This document shows, piece by piece, positions 5,548 through 14,885 of a stretch of 35,857 bases of DNA. The notes under the pieces are model-generated. The model was not told the DNA's origin and made no database searches. It worked only from the letters and a program-made list of their open reading frames with translations. The DNA comes from Comamonas sp. lk. Lineage in GTDB: Bacteria; Pseudomonadota; Gammaproteobacteria; Burkholderiales; Burkholderiaceae_C. Made by a program: the position numbers and the translations under genes. Location of the stretch: the NCBI GenBank assembly GCA_945861345.1, contig CAMATX010000016.1, forward strand, positions 1-35,857. Reading direction: 5' to 3'. Numbering within the stretch: the first letter of the stretch is position 1; every line of letters begins with the position of its first letter.

Positions 5548-7989
5548 TTAGTGCTTCAGGCTGTCAATGACCGGGGGCTCCGCTGCCGCTGCCGGCACCA
5601 CCGCTGGGACCGCCTCGACCGGCTCCTCGTCGGGCAAAGGCACCGGCTGGGATACCAGTGCGAGTTCCAAGACCTGATCAATCCAGCGCACGGGCACGAT
5701 TTCTAGACCGCTTTTCACGTTGTCGGGAATTTCCTGCAAGTCCTTGGCATTGGCTTCGGGGATCAACACCAGCTTGATGCCTCCACGCAGCGCAGCCAGC
5801 AGTTTTTCCTTCAAGCCGCCAATTTCGGTAATTTCTCCCCGCAGGGTAATTTCTCCGGTCATGGCTACGTCGCCGCGCACCGGAATTCCGGTCAGTGCGG
5901 ACACGAAAGCAGTCGCCATCGCGGCACCAGCGCTGGGGCCATCCTTGGGTGTGGCGCCATCAGGCACGTGGATATGAATATCTTTCTTTTCAAAGGCTTC
6001 GTCCTTGATGCCTAAACGTCGAGCGCGGCTGCGCACCACCGTGCGGGCGGCCTCCACCGACTCTTTCATGACGTCGCCCAAGGAGCCGGTACGGGTGATG
6101 ACCCCTTTGCCCGGAATCAGCGCGGCCTCGATGGTCAGCAAGTCGCCACCGACCTCCGTCCAGGCCAGGCCGACGACCTGCCCCACCTGGTTTTGTTCCT
6201 CGGCGCGGCCGTAGGTGTACTTTTGCACACCAAGGTAGTCGTTCAGGGTGTCGGCGTCTACGATTACCTGCGGCTTTAGTTTCTTAAGCAACAAGGCTTT
6301 GACGACCTTACGGCAGATTTTGGAGAGTTCACGCTCCAGCGAGCGCACCCCCGCTTCGCGGGTGTAGTAGCGAACGATATCGCGCACCGCAGCCTCGGTG
6401 ATGGCTAACTCAGACTCCTTAACGCCGTTGCTTTTCATTTGCTTGGGCAGCAAATACGTCATGGCGATATTGGTTTTTTCGTCCTCGGTGTAGCCCGACA
6501 GGCGAATCACTTCCATCCGGTCGAGCAAAGCTGGCGGAATTTTCATGGAGTTGGACGTCGCCACAAACATGACGTCGCTCAGGTCGTAATCGACCTCCAC
6601 GTAATGGTCGCCAAACTTGTGGTTTTGCTCTGGGTCCAGCACCTCCAGCAACGCGCTGCTCGGATCGCCCCGGAAGTCCGTGCCCAATTTGTCAATTTCA
6701 TCGAGCAAAAACAGGGGGTTGCGGGTGCCCACTTTAGTCAGGCTTTGCAGCACTTTGCCCGGCATAGCGCCGATGTAGGTGCGCCGGTGGCCGCGGATCT
6801 CAGCCTCGTCACGCATGCCGCCCAGGGCCATGCGCACGTATTTACGCCCCGTGGCCTTCGCGATGGATTGGCCCAGCGAGGTTTTGCCCACGCCCGGCGG
6901 CCCCACCAAACACAGAATAGGCGCCTTGACCTTGTCCACGCGCTGCTGCACCGCGAGGTACTCCAAGATCCGATCCTTGACTTTGTCCAGGCCGTAATGG
7001 TCTTGGTTCAGGACCTTTTCGGCGTTGCCCAGGTCGTGCTTGATCTTGGTCTTGGCAGCCCAAGGCAGCCCCACCAGGACATCAATGTAATTGCGCACCA
7101 CGGTCGCCTCGGCCGACATCGGCGACATCAGGCGCAACTTTTTGAGCTCGCTTTCCGCCTTTTTCAAGGCGTCTTTCGGCATGCGGGCGGCTTTAATCTT
7201 TTTCTCGATTTCCTCGATATCCGCTCCGTCTTCGCCATCGCCCAGCTCTTTTTGGATGGCTTTGACTTGCTCGTTCAGGTAGAAATCGCGTTGGTTCTTC
7301 TCCATTTGGCGCTTGACGCGACCACGGATTTTTTTGTCTACATTCAAAATGTCGACTTCGCGCTCGATTTGCTCAAACAAATTTTCCAGGCGCGACTTCA
7401 CCCTTGAGAGCGCCAGCACCGCCTGCTTATTTTCTAACTTCAGCGGAAGGTGCGCAGCAATGGTGTCAGCTAAGCGCCCTGCATCGTCGATGCTTGCAAT
7501 AGAGGTCAGTATCTCGGGTGGAATCTTTTTGTTCAGTTTGACGTAGTGGTCAAACTGCTGCATCACCGCGCGACGCAGGGCCTCGATTTCGCTGGCTTCG
7601 TCGCTGGCCTCGTCCACGCGCGTCGGCTCAATCGGTGTGACATTGGCCATGAAATGCTGGTCGCCGTCAGTTATCAAGTTCACGTCAGCCCGCTGGTGGC
7701 CTTCGACCAAGACCTTGACCGTGCCATCGGGCAGTTTGAGCATCTGCAAAATCGTCGATACGCAGCCGACCTCGAACATATCGCCCACCGCCGGTTCGTC
7801 TTTTGCTGCCGTTTTCTGCGCCACCAGCATGATGCGCCGCTCGGCCTCCATGGCCGCCTCCAGCGCCTTAATGCTTTTAGGGCGCCCGACGAACAGCGGA
7901 ATCACCATATGCGGAAAAACCACCACGTCGCGCAGCGGCAACATGGGTAAATCTACGGGAAGCGCTTCGAGTGGTGTGTAACCGGACAT
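5548..7989 (-). CDS. lon: ATP-dependent protease Lon (LonA)
   Basis: This 813-residue LonA protease degrades damaged and regulatory proteins in the cytoplasm as a hexamer. It has an N-terminal LON substrate-binding domain (about 14-210), a coiled-coil/helical linker, an AAA+ module with Walker A GPPGVGKTS and Walker B LFLLDEIDK, and a C-terminal serine protease domain with the Ser686 (KDGPSAGAA) and Lys729 (GGLKEKLLA) dyad. The last ~30 residues are a proline-, alanine- and glutamate-rich tail absent from E. coli Lon. The ATG start has GAGG upstream. It is the third protease gene of the tig-clpP-clpX-lon series. A heat-shock-like promoter candidate lies in the 119-base gap upstream. Confidence 0.98.
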   Translation of the reverse strand: MSGYTPLEALPVDLPMLPLRDVVVFPHMVIPLFVGRPKSIKALEAAMEAERRIMLVAQKTAAKDEPAVGDMFEVGCVSTILQMLKLPDGTVKVLVEGHQRADVNLITDGDQHFMANVTPIEPTRVDEASDEASEIEALRRAVMQQFDHYVKLNKKIPPEILTSIASIDDAGRLADTIAAHLPLKLENKQAVLALSRVKSRLENLFEQIEREVDILNVDKKIRGRVKRQMEKNQRDFYLNEQVKAIQKELGDGEDGADIEEIEKKIKAARMPKDALKKAESELKKLRLMSPMSAEATVVRNYIDVLVGLPWAAKTKIKHDLGNAEKVLNQDHYGLDKVKDRILEYLAVQQRVDKVKAPILCLVGPPGVGKTSLGQSIAKATGRKYVRMALGGMRDEAEIRGHRRTYIGAMPGKVLQSLTKVGTRNPLFLLDEIDKLGTDFRGDPSSALLEVLDPEQNHKFGDHYVEVDYDLSDVMFVATSNSMKIPPALLDRMEVIRLSGYTEDEKTNIAMTYLLPKQMKSNGVKESELAITEAAVRDIVRYYTREAGVRSLERELSKICRKVVKALLLKKLKPQVIVDADTLNDYLGVQKYTYGRAEEQNQVGQVVGLAWTEVGGDLLTIEAALIPGKGVITRTGSLGDVMKESVEAARTVVRSRARRLGIKDEAFEKKDIHIHVPDGATPKDGPSAGAAMATAFVSALTGIPVRGDVAMTGEITLRGEITEIGGLKEKLLAALRGGIKLVLIPEANAKDLQEIPDNVKSGLEIVPVRWIDQVLELALVSQPVPLPDEEPVEAVPAVVPAAAAEPPVIDSLKH

Positions 7990-8011
7990 GTAAAACCTCT
8001 ATGTATCTTCT

Positions 8012-8043
8012 AAATATGGCCCGGATTGCGCCAAATTCAAGCC
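8012..8043 (-). promoter_or_regulatory. Candidate sigma-32 (RpoH) heat-shock promoter of lon
   Basis: On the minus strand GGCTTGAAT, 14 bases and GCCATATTT resemble the sigma-32 pattern (CTTGAAA, 13-17 bases, CCCATNT). It ends 22 bases before the lon ATG. lon is a classic heat-shock gene, so the placement makes sense. The -10 match is imperfect and this has not been scored. Confidence 0.45.
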
Positions 8044-8108
8044 CCAAACGCTGAAATTCCGGGGCTGCCCGCCAGCTTTGTGGCCTCGGGCAGCAGCCCG
8101 GGGGCATC

Positions 8109-9374
8109 TTAGGCCTTTTTGGCTACTTCCCGGTAGACGAGCAAGGGCGCCTGGTTCTCCACGATGGTGGACTCGTCGACCACCACTTTTTCGACATCGT
8201 TGCTGTCAGGCAAATCGTACATGGTGTTGATCAGCGACTGTTCCAAAATCGAGCGCAGGCCCCGCGCGCCGGTCTTGCGGGCCAAGGCCCGTTTGGCGAT
8301 TGCCCGCAGCGCCTCTGGGCGGATTTCCAGTTCGGCGCCTTCCATGGCGATGAGCTTGCTGTACTGCTTGACAAGGGCATTTTTCGGCTCGGTCAGGATC
8401 TGCACCATGGCGTCCTCGGTCAGCTCGGCCAAAGTGGCCACCACCGGCATACGGCCCACCAGCTCGGGAATCAGACCGAATTTGATCAAATCCTCGGGCT
8501 CAACATCCTTAAAGGTCTCGGTCAGGCTGCGCTGCTCTTTGCTCATGACCGTAGCGCCAAAGCCGATGCCGGAGGTCTGGGTGCGGCCTTCAATGACCTT
8601 TTCCAGTCCCGCAAAAGCGCCGCCGCAAATAAACAGGATATTGGTCGTGTCAATTTGCACGAAATCTTGGTTGGGGTGCTTGCGCCCGCCTTGGGGCGGC
8701 ACGCTGGCCATGGTGCCTTCGATCAGTTTGAGCAAAGCCTGCTGCACGCCCTCGCCCGAGACGTCGCGGGTTATAGACGGGTTGTCCGACTTGCGGGAAA
8801 TTTTGTCGATCTCGTCGATGTAAACAATGCCGCGCTGCGCCCGCTCTACGTCGTAATTGCAACTTTGCAGCAGCTTGAGCACGATGTTTTCCACGTCCTC
8901 GCCGACGTAACCGGCCTCCGTGAGCGTGGTGGCGTCGGCCATCACAAAGGGTACGTCCAGCATGCGCGCCAGGGTTTGCGCCAGCAGCGTCTTGCCCGAA
9001 CCGGTGGGGCCGATCAGCAAAATATTGCTCTTGGTGAGCTCTACCTCGTCTTTTTTGGCGCCTTCTTGGTGTCGAAGGCGCTTGTAGTGGTTGTACACCG
9101 CGACCGACAAAGTCCGCTTGGCCGGCTCTTGGCCGATCACGTAATTGTCCAAATTGCGCTTGATTTCCGACGGCGTAGGCAGTCCGCCCCTGCCGTCAGC
9201 TGCCGTAGTGCTGGCGGGCAGCTCGTCTCGGATGATCTCGTTACACAGGTCAATGCACTCGTCGCACACGAATACCGACGGTCCTGCGATCAGCTTTTTG
9301 ACCTCGTGCTGGCTTTTGCCGCAAAACGAGCAGTACAGGTTTTTCTCGCCGGAAGCGCCCTTTTTTTCGGCCAT
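8109..9374 (-). CDS. clpX: ClpX, ATPase subunit of the Clp protease
   Basis: This 421-residue AAA+ unfoldase feeds substrates to ClpP. The N-terminal zinc-binding domain has Cys15, Cys18, Cys37 and Cys40. Walker A GPTGSGKT is at 122-129, followed by the pore loop GYVGED and Walker B VYIDEIDK. The IGF loop used to dock onto ClpP is intact (TSGIGFGAT), then sensor and C-terminal domains follow. The length matches the family. It lies downstream of clpP on the same strand, but 106 bases including an intrinsic terminator separate them, so it probably also has its own promoter. The intact IGF loop shows that ClpX is still built to dock onto ClpP, which bears on the broken neighbouring clpP. Confidence 0.98.
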   Translation of the reverse strand: MAEKKGASGEKNLYCSFCGKSQHEVKKLIAGPSVFVCDECIDLCNEIIRDELPASTTAADGRGGLPTPSEIKRNLDNYVIGQEPAKRTLSVAVYNHYKRLRHQEGAKKDEVELTKSNILLIGPTGSGKTLLAQTLARMLDVPFVMADATTLTEAGYVGEDVENIVLKLLQSCNYDVERAQRGIVYIDEIDKISRKSDNPSITRDVSGEGVQQALLKLIEGTMASVPPQGGRKHPNQDFVQIDTTNILFICGGAFAGLEKVIEGRTQTSGIGFGATVMSKEQRSLTETFKDVEPEDLIKFGLIPELVGRMPVVATLAELTEDAMVQILTEPKNALVKQYSKLIAMEGAELEIRPEALRAIAKRALARKTGARGLRSILEQSLINTMYDLPDSNDVEKVVVDESTIVENQAPLLVYREVAKKA

Positions 9375-9419
9375 GTCAGTTTTTGCCTTTGCTTAACGTT
9401 GACTCAATGATAACCACAT

Positions 9420-9451
9420 AAAAAAGGCGTCCTTCCGAGAAAAAGGACGCC
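9420..9451 (-). terminator. Intrinsic terminator between clpP and clpX
   Basis: On the minus strand GGCGTCCTT, an 8-base loop and AAGGACGCC form a perfect 9-bp stem followed by TTTTTT. It lies about 30 bases past the original clpP stop and 45 bases before the clpX start. Confidence 0.85.
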
Positions 9452-9455
9452 TCAT

Positions 9456-9474
9456 GGGGGGTCTCAGAACCCCC
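9456..9474. repeat. G5/C5 hairpin just after clpP
   Basis: GGGGG, 9 bases, CCCCC form a short inverted repeat between the clpP stop and the main terminator. It may stabilise the clpP mRNA 3' end or add to termination. Confidence 0.4.
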
Positions 9475-9479
9475 AAGGC

Positions 9480-10103
9480 TTACGGACGCTTGGCAATCAC
9501 CTCGTCAACCAGGCCGTAGTCCTTAGCCTCCTGGGCTGACAGGTAGTAGTCGCGCTCGGTGTCATTGGCGATTTTTTCCTAGGGCTGGCCGGTGCGTTCG
9601 GCCAAGATTTTGTTCAGCTGCTCGCGGGTTTTGAGGATTTCGCGGGCGTGGATCTCTATCTCGGTGGCCTGGCCTTGCGTGCCGCCCAGCGGCTGATGGA
9701 TCATGACCTTGGAATTGGGCAGGGAAAACCGCTTGCCCTTGGCGCCAGCGGCCAACAAAAAGGCCCCCATGCTCGCCGCCATACCCACGCACAGCGTAGA
9801 TACATCGGGCTTGATGAAGCTCATGGTGTCAAAAATCGCCATGCCGGCGCTCACTGAGCCACCGGGCGAGTTGATATAGAAGGAAATATCCTTGTCAGGA
9901 TTCTCGCTCTCCAGGAACAAAAGCTGGGCGACCACCAGATTGGCCGTATGGTCATTGACCGGGCCGACCAGGAAAATAACGCGTTCTTTGAGCAGCCGCG
10001 AGTAAATATCGTAGGAGCGCTCTCCCCGGCCCGACTGCTCGATAACCATCGGGACCATGCCCAAGGCCTGGGTTGGCATGCTGCCTGGCAACTCGAATTT
10101 CAT
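9480..10103 (-). pseudogene. clpP: clpP, ClpP protease subunit interrupted by an in-frame amber codon
   Basis: The frame from ATG 10103 encodes a ClpP peptidase that would be 207 residues, the same length as E. coli ClpP. Ser111 (GMAASMGAF) and His136 (IHQPLGG) are present. Codon 175, a Leu in E. coli ClpP, is TAG (9581-9579). The frame then continues intact as [22 protein letters not shown] to a TAA at 9480. The third triad residue, Asp185 in DTERD, is therefore downstream of the stop, and the 174-residue product would lack it. Other genes here (feoA, feoB, tolA, dusC, the RND gene, the integrase) end in TAG, so TAG is a real stop. One base change (TTG to TAG) or a base-calling error would explain it. 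It lies between tig and clpX. Confidence 0.9.
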
Positions 10104-10158
10104 ATGGATAGCCTCGTTGGTAAGTAAACCGGCGCACCCGATCGGGGCACGCCGTACA

Positions 10159-11469
10159 TTAATTTTGCCCCATCAACTCGTCAAAGGAGATGGTTTTCTC
10201 AGTGACCTTGACTTTGGACAGGACAAACTCAGTCACATTGTTCTCAATCACCACGGACTCGACATCGCTCATGCGGTTTTGGTCGCCGTAGTACCAGCGC
10301 ACCACTTCTGCCGGGTTTTCGTAGCTGGAGGCCAGCTCTTCCACGTGCTGCTTGATCTGAGCAGGCGTGGCCTGGAGCTGGTTGGCGCGTACCAACTCGC
10401 CCACGACCAGGCCTAAACGCACCCGGCGCTCGGCCTGGGCAGTGAACAATTCCTCAGGGATGGGCGCGTTTTCGGCGTCTTTGACGCCGCGCTGCTTGAG
10501 GTTGGCGCGGGCATCGGCAATCAGACGCTCTACTTCGGCCTTGACGCTGACCTTGGGCAGGTCCAGCTCGGACTTGGCCATCAGTGCTTCCATCACGCCT
10601 TGCTTGTTGCGCGAGAGCAGGCGCGACTTCACTTCGCGCTGCAAATTTTTGCGGATGTCTTCCTTGAGCGCAGCTACCGTGCCCTCGGCAATGCCCAGGG
10701 CGCGGGCCAGCGCGTCGTCCACTTCGGGCAAGTGGGCCGCTTCGATCTTCTTCAAGGTGACCATGAAGTCTGCTGTTTTGCCTGCGACATCCTGGCCATG
10801 GTAGTCGGCGGGAAAGGCCAGCGGAAAGGTCTTGCTTTCGCCAAACTTCATGCCGCGGGTGGCCTCTTCAAATTCCTTGAGCATTTGGCCGTCGCCCAAA
10901 ATAAACTGAAAGTCTTCGGCCTTGCCACCGTCAAAGAGTTCGCCATCAATCTTGCCTTCAAAGTCCACGGTGACGCGGTCGCCGTCCTGGGCGGGGGCCT
11001 CGTGCGGGCGCAGGGCAAAGGTGCGGCGCTGTTTGCGCAGAATGTCGATGGTTTTCTCGATGGCCGCGTCGGTCACTTCGGCGTGCGCTTTTTCCACGTC
11101 GGCCGTAGACAAGTCGTTAATTTTGACTTCCGGGAAGACTTCAAACACCGCGTCAAACGCCATCTGGCCGTCCACCGGCTCGGCCGACTCGGTGATTTGG
11201 GGCTGACCGGCCACGCGCAGCTTGGCTTCATTGGCGGCCTTGGCGAAGGCGTCGCCCACTTTGTCGTTCATCACTTCGTAGTGGACCGAGTAGCCATAGC
11301 GCTGGGTCACCACATTGAGGGGCACCTTGCCGGGGCGAAAGCCGTCCATCTTGACGGTGCGGGCCAATTTGCGCAGGCGCGCCTGCACTTCGTTTTGGAC
11401 GGCATCGACCGGCAAAGTCAGTTTGATTTTGCGTTCTAGCTTGTCCAATGTTTCTACAACTACCGTCAT
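10159..11469 (-). CDS. tig: Trigger factor, ribosome-associated chaperone and prolyl isomerase
   Basis: This 436-residue trigger factor binds nascent chains at the ribosome exit tunnel. The ribosome-docking loop signature GFRPGKVP is at 43-50. An FKBP-type prolyl isomerase domain lies at about 150-245 ([19 protein letters not shown]), and the C-terminal arm domain follows. The open frame extends 71 codons further upstream, but that part reads through tRNA-Leu(UAG). ATG 11469 ([14 protein letters not shown]) is chosen because it matches the family N terminus and has AGGAG 8 bases upstream. It begins the tig-clpP-clpX-lon series, and clpP follows after 55 bases. Confidence 0.97.
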   Translation of the reverse strand: MTVVVETLDKLERKIKLTLPVDAVQNEVQARLRKLARTVKMDGFRPGKVPLNVVTQRYGYSVHYEVMNDKVGDAFAKAANEAKLRVAGQPQITESAEPVDGQMAFDAVFEVFPEVKINDLSTADVEKAHAEVTDAAIEKTIDILRKQRRTFALRPHEAPAQDGDRVTVDFEGKIDGELFDGGKAEDFQFILGDGQMLKEFEEATRGMKFGESKTFPLAFPADYHGQDVAGKTADFMVTLKKIEAAHLPEVDDALARALGIAEGTVAALKEDIRKNLQREVKSRLLSRNKQGVMEALMAKSELDLPKVSVKAEVERLIADARANLKQRGVKDAENAPIPEELFTAQAERRVRLGLVVGELVRANQLQATPAQIKQHVEELASSYENPAEVVRWYYGDQNRMSDVESVVIENNVTEFVLSKVKVTEKTISFDELMGQN

Positions 11470-11481
11470 TCCGATGCTCCT

Positions 11482-11531
11482 AAAAATTGAAGGGGCAGCA
11501 CGGACCGCACTGTGCGGCCGCAGGCTGCCCC
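11482..11531 (-). terminator. GC-rich hairpin with T-run between tRNA-Leu(UAG) and tig
   Basis: On the minus strand GGGGCAGC (11531-11524) pairs with GCTGCCCC (11499-11492), and a second hairpin (CCGCA/TGCGG) lies inside. TTCAATTTTT follows. It could terminate the tRNA-Leu transcript or act as a leader hairpin just before the tig ribosome binding site. Confidence 0.5.
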
Positions 11532-11559
11532 GCAAATGGGGTTCAACTTGCCTTGTGAG

Positions 11560-11646
11560 TGGTGCGCGGGGGGGGACTCGAACCCCCACACCATTGCTGG
11601 CGTCAGGACCTAAACCTGGTGCGTCTACCAATTTCGCCACCCGCGC
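11560..11646 (-). tRNA. tRNA-Leu(UAG)
   Basis: The minus strand reads GCGCGGGTGGCGAAATTGG at its 5' end and forms a class II tRNA with a long variable arm. The anticodon loop is TTTAGGT (anticodon UAG), the T arm is GGGGG-TTCGAGT-CCCCC, the discriminator is A and CCA is encoded at 11562-11560. Confidence 0.96.
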
Positions 11647-11749
11647 AAAAAAATCAACAACCGGTCGGGTGGCAGGCGCCAAAGGCGCTGTCTCCCTGCC
11701 GGCCGCTAGAAATCGGTCAGCCGAGCATTTTAGCCTGTGCGCCTAAGCG

Positions 11750-14700
11750 CTAGCGCCGCACCCTAAACCAGGCCGCGTACATGGCCGGCAAGGCCAGCAA
11801 GGTCAGGACTGTGGCCACAATCAGTCCGCCCATGATGGCCACAGCCATCGGGCCCCAAAACACCGAGCGCGAGAGGGGAATCATCGCCAAAACAGCGGCT
11901 GCAGCCGTCAACACAATCGGGCGCAGGCGGCGCACCGCCGACTCCACAATCGCGTCCCAGGCCGGCACGCCACGCGAGCGGTCCTGCTCGATTTGGTCGA
12001 TCAGGATCACCGAATTGCGCTGAATCATGCCCATCAGCGCAATCACGCCCAGGAGGGCCACGAAGCCAAAAGGCCGCCCAAAGCTCAGCAAAGCGGCGGC
12101 AACGCCGGCAATGCCCAGCGGGCCGGTCAAAAACACCAGCATGGCACGGCTAAAGCTGTGCAACTGCAGCATCAACAAAGTAAAGGTGATGAACAGCATG
12201 ACCGGAACCCCCGCCGCGATGGAACTGGAGCCTTTGCTGCTTTCCTCGACGGCGCCAGCCACCTCAATGCGGTAGGCGCCACCGCGGTTTTGCCAGTCCG
12301 CCTCGATCTTGCGCAGGGTGGGCAGCAACTCGGCCGTCACTGTGGCACCTTGCAGGCCTTCTGCGATATCGCCCTGCACCGTGATGGCGTAGTCGCGCCC
12401 CTCGCGCCACATCACGCCTGGCTCCCAGACAAATGTGGGTTTGGCGATCTGGGTGAGCGGAATCGAGCGCCCGCTGGCCGTAGGCAGGTAGGCGTTGCCG
12501 ATGTCGGAGATCGCGTTGCGCTCCGATATCGGCTGGCGCAGCACAATATCTATCAGCTTGTCGCCATCCCTGAATTGCCCGACCGTGCTGCCGGTAAGCA
12601 AGGTGCGCGACGCCTGCGCAATCGACTGGCTCGTCACCCCCAGCGCACGCGCCTTGGCCTGGTCCACCTCGAGGCGGATGACCTTGACCGGTTCGTTCCA
12701 GTTGTCGTTGACGCCGCGCATGTGGGCGTTGGCGCGCATGGCCTCTTTCACCTCATTGGCGCGCAGGCGCAGCGTGGCGGGGTCTTCACCGACTACGCGG
12801 AACTGCACCGGATAAGCCACCGGCGGTCCGTTGGGCAAGATCTTGACACGCGCCCGCACCTCGGGAAATTCCTGTGCCATGATGGTCGGCAGTCGGATGC
12901 GTAGGCTTTCGCGCAGCTTCAAGTCCTTGGGCAGCACGATAAATTGCGACACATTGGACTGCGGAAAAATCGCATCCAGTGGCAAATAAAAGCGCGGCAC
13001 GCCCGAGCCAATCCAGGTGGTGACATTGACCACGCCCGCCTCTTGCATCAGGCGCGCCTCGATGCGGCGGGTCACTTCCTCGTTGGCGGCAATGGAGGTG
13101 CCCTCGGCGTACCAGACGTCCATCAGCACCTCAGGGCGGCTCGAATCGGGGAAAAACTGTTGCTGCACCCGCCCCATGCCGCCGATACCCAGCGCAAAAG
13201 TCAGCACCATCAGGCCGATGGTGATCCAGCGGTGTTGCACGCACCAGTTCACCGTGCGCCTAAAGGCGTTGTAAAACGGCGTGTCAAACACCTCCTGGTG
13301 CTCTGCGCCGTCCTGGGTCGACTTGGTCTTGAGCAGCACGGTGCCCAAATACGGCACGAAATACACCGATACCACCCAGCTCACCAATAGCGCCAGCACC
13401 GTCACGCCAAAGATGGCGAAGGTGTACTCACCCACCGTCGAGCGGGCGATGCCAATGGGCAAAAAGCCCACCGCCGTAATCAAGGTGCCGGTCAGCATCG
13501 GCATAGCCGTGATCTCGTAGGCAAAGGTGGCGGCGCGCACTTTGTCGTAGCCCTCTTCGATTTTGCGCACCATCATTTCTACGGCGATGATGGCGTCGTC
13601 GACCAGCAAGCCCAGCGCGATGATCAAGGAGCCGAGCGAGATTTTGTGCAGCCCAATGCCCCAGTAATACATGCCCAAAAACGTCACCGCCAGCACCAGC
13701 GGAATGGTGATCGCCACCACCAGCCCCGGCCGCACGTCCACGTAATAACGACGCCACCAGGGCTGCTGCCCAGGCCGCTTGTGCAAGCCCAGGGCGACAA
13801 AACTGACCAGCAGCACAATCATGATCGCCTCGATCAGCACGGCGATAAATTCATTGACCGACTTGGCCACCGCACTGGGCTGGTCTTGCACCTCCACCAA
13901 ACTGATTCCCACGGGCAAAGCGGCACCGATCTTGGTCGTGGTTTTCTTAAGCGCTTTGCCCAGGGCGATGATGTCGCCGCCCTTGGTCATGGACACGCCC
14001 AGGGCAATCACCTGCTGGCCCTGAAAGCGCACTTTCACGCTGGCGGGGTCCACATAGCCCCGCTTCACGTCGGCGATATCGCCCAGGCGCAGCTGGTTGC
14101 CCGAGCTGCCCCGAATCGGCATGGCACGCAATTGCTCTGCAGCCTCAAAAGCGCCGCTCACGCGCACCTGCACCACGTCCAGCGGGGTTTGCATGGTGCC
14201 TGCGCCTTCCAGCGCGTTTTGCTGTGCCAGTTGGGCCAGCACCTGGTTGATATCCAAACCCAGTTGCGAGAGGCGGCGCTGCGACATCTCGATGTACAGC
14301 TTCTCGTCCTGCGCGCCAAACAACTCGACTTTGTTCACGTCGGGCACGCGCAGCAGTTTTTGGCGCACGTCATCGGCCACCTCTTTGACCTCGGCGGGCG
14401 AAAAACCCTCCGCCTTCAAGGCGTAAATCACGCCATAGACGTCGCCAAATTCGTCATTAAAAAATGGCCCCACCACGCCCTGGGGCAAGGTGCCGCGCAT
14501 ATCGCCAATTTTTTTGCGTACGGTGTAAAACAAATCCGGCACCTCGGCGGCGCGGGTCGAGTCCTTGAGCTGGAAAAGAATCGTGGTCTCGCCCGGCTTG
14601 GAAAAACTGCGGATCTTGTCCGCACCGGGCACCTCTTGCAAAGTGCGCTCGAGCTTGTCGGTCACCTGCTGGGCCACCTGCGTGGCCGTGGCGCCAGGCC

Positions 14701-14878
14701 AAAAGGCGCGCACCACCATGATCCGAAAGGTAAAGGGCGGGTCCTCATCCTGCCCGAGCTGGAAATAGGCGGCCGCGCCCAAAAGCATCAGCACCACCAT
14801 CAGGTAGCGCGTTAGCGCCGAATGCTCCAAAGCCCATTTGGAGAGATTGAAACCGGGCTTGTCTGTATCCATGCTCAT
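11750..14878 (-). CDS. RND efflux transporter permease (AcrB/HAE1-like)
   Basis: This 1042-residue inner-membrane RND pump has the family layout: TM1 near residue 25, a large periplasmic porter domain, TM2-TM6, a second porter domain and TM7-TM12. The proton-relay segment in TM4 is intact (GLLVDDAIIAVE, two Asp), as is the late motif GMIQRNSVILIDQI. It would form a trimer driven by proton influx and expel hydrophobic compounds through an outer-membrane channel. It follows its adaptor gene by 7 bases on the same strand. No TolC-type outer-membrane factor is adjacent, so a shared one would be used. Substrates cannot be read from the sequence. Confidence 0.95.
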   Translation of the reverse strand: MSMDTDKPGFNLSKWALEHSALTRYLMVVLMLLGAAAYFQLGQDEDPPFTFRIMVVRAFWPGATATQVAQQVTDKLERTLQEVPGADKIRSFSKPGETTILFQLKDSTRAAEVPDLFYTVRKKIGDMRGTLPQGVVGPFFNDEFGDVYGVIYALKAEGFSPAEVKEVADDVRQKLLRVPDVNKVELFGAQDEKLYIEMSQRRLSQLGLDINQVLAQLAQQNALEGAGTMQTPLDVVQVRVSGAFEAAEQLRAMPIRGSSGNQLRLGDIADVKRGYVDPASVKVRFQGQQVIALGVSMTKGGDIIALGKALKKTTTKIGAALPVGISLVEVQDQPSAVAKSVNEFIAVLIEAIMIVLLVSFVALGLHKRPGQQPWWRRYYVDVRPGLVVAITIPLVLAVTFLGMYYWGIGLHKISLGSLIIALGLLVDDAIIAVEMMVRKIEEGYDKVRAATFAYEITAMPMLTGTLITAVGFLPIGIARSTVGEYTFAIFGVTVLALLVSWVVSVYFVPYLGTVLLKTKSTQDGAEHQEVFDTPFYNAFRRTVNWCVQHRWITIGLMVLTFALGIGGMGRVQQQFFPDSSRPEVLMDVWYAEGTSIAANEEVTRRIEARLMQEAGVVNVTTWIGSGVPRFYLPLDAIFPQSNVSQFIVLPKDLKLRESLRIRLPTIMAQEFPEVRARVKILPNGPPVAYPVQFRVVGEDPATLRLRANEVKEAMRANAHMRGVNDNWNEPVKVIRLEVDQAKARALGVTSQSIAQASRTLLTGSTVGQFRDGDKLIDIVLRQPISERNAISDIGNAYLPTASGRSIPLTQIAKPTFVWEPGVMWREGRDYAITVQGDIAEGLQGATVTAELLPTLRKIEADWQNRGGAYRIEVAGAVEESSKGSSSIAAGVPVMLFITFTLLMLQLHSFSRAMLVFLTGPLGIAGVAAALLSFGRPFGFVALLGVIALMGMIQRNSVILIDQIEQDRSRGVPAWDAIVESAVRRLRPIVLTAAAAVLAMIPLSRSVFWGPMAVAIMGGLIVATVLTLLALPAMYAAWFRVRR

Positions 14879-14885
14879 GCGCCGC

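Noticed and set aside
9579-10103. A natural short (174-residue) ClpP or amber recoding to an amino acid
   Set aside because: The frame after TAG is perfectly conserved and holds the catalytic Asp, and TAG is the stop of several other genes here, so nonsense mutation or error is simpler.
11470-11682. N-terminal extension of trigger factor
   Set aside because: The extension reads through tRNA-Leu(UAG) and its leader; the family N terminus and Shine-Dalgarno fit ATG 11469.
13646-14815. Long plus-strand frame (389 codons) opposite the RND gene, and similar long frames opposite tig, lon, dnaE and the aminotransferase
   Set aside because: His/Gln/Arg-rich antisense shadows of GC-rich coding DNA with no motifs; the opposite strand encodes well-known proteins.
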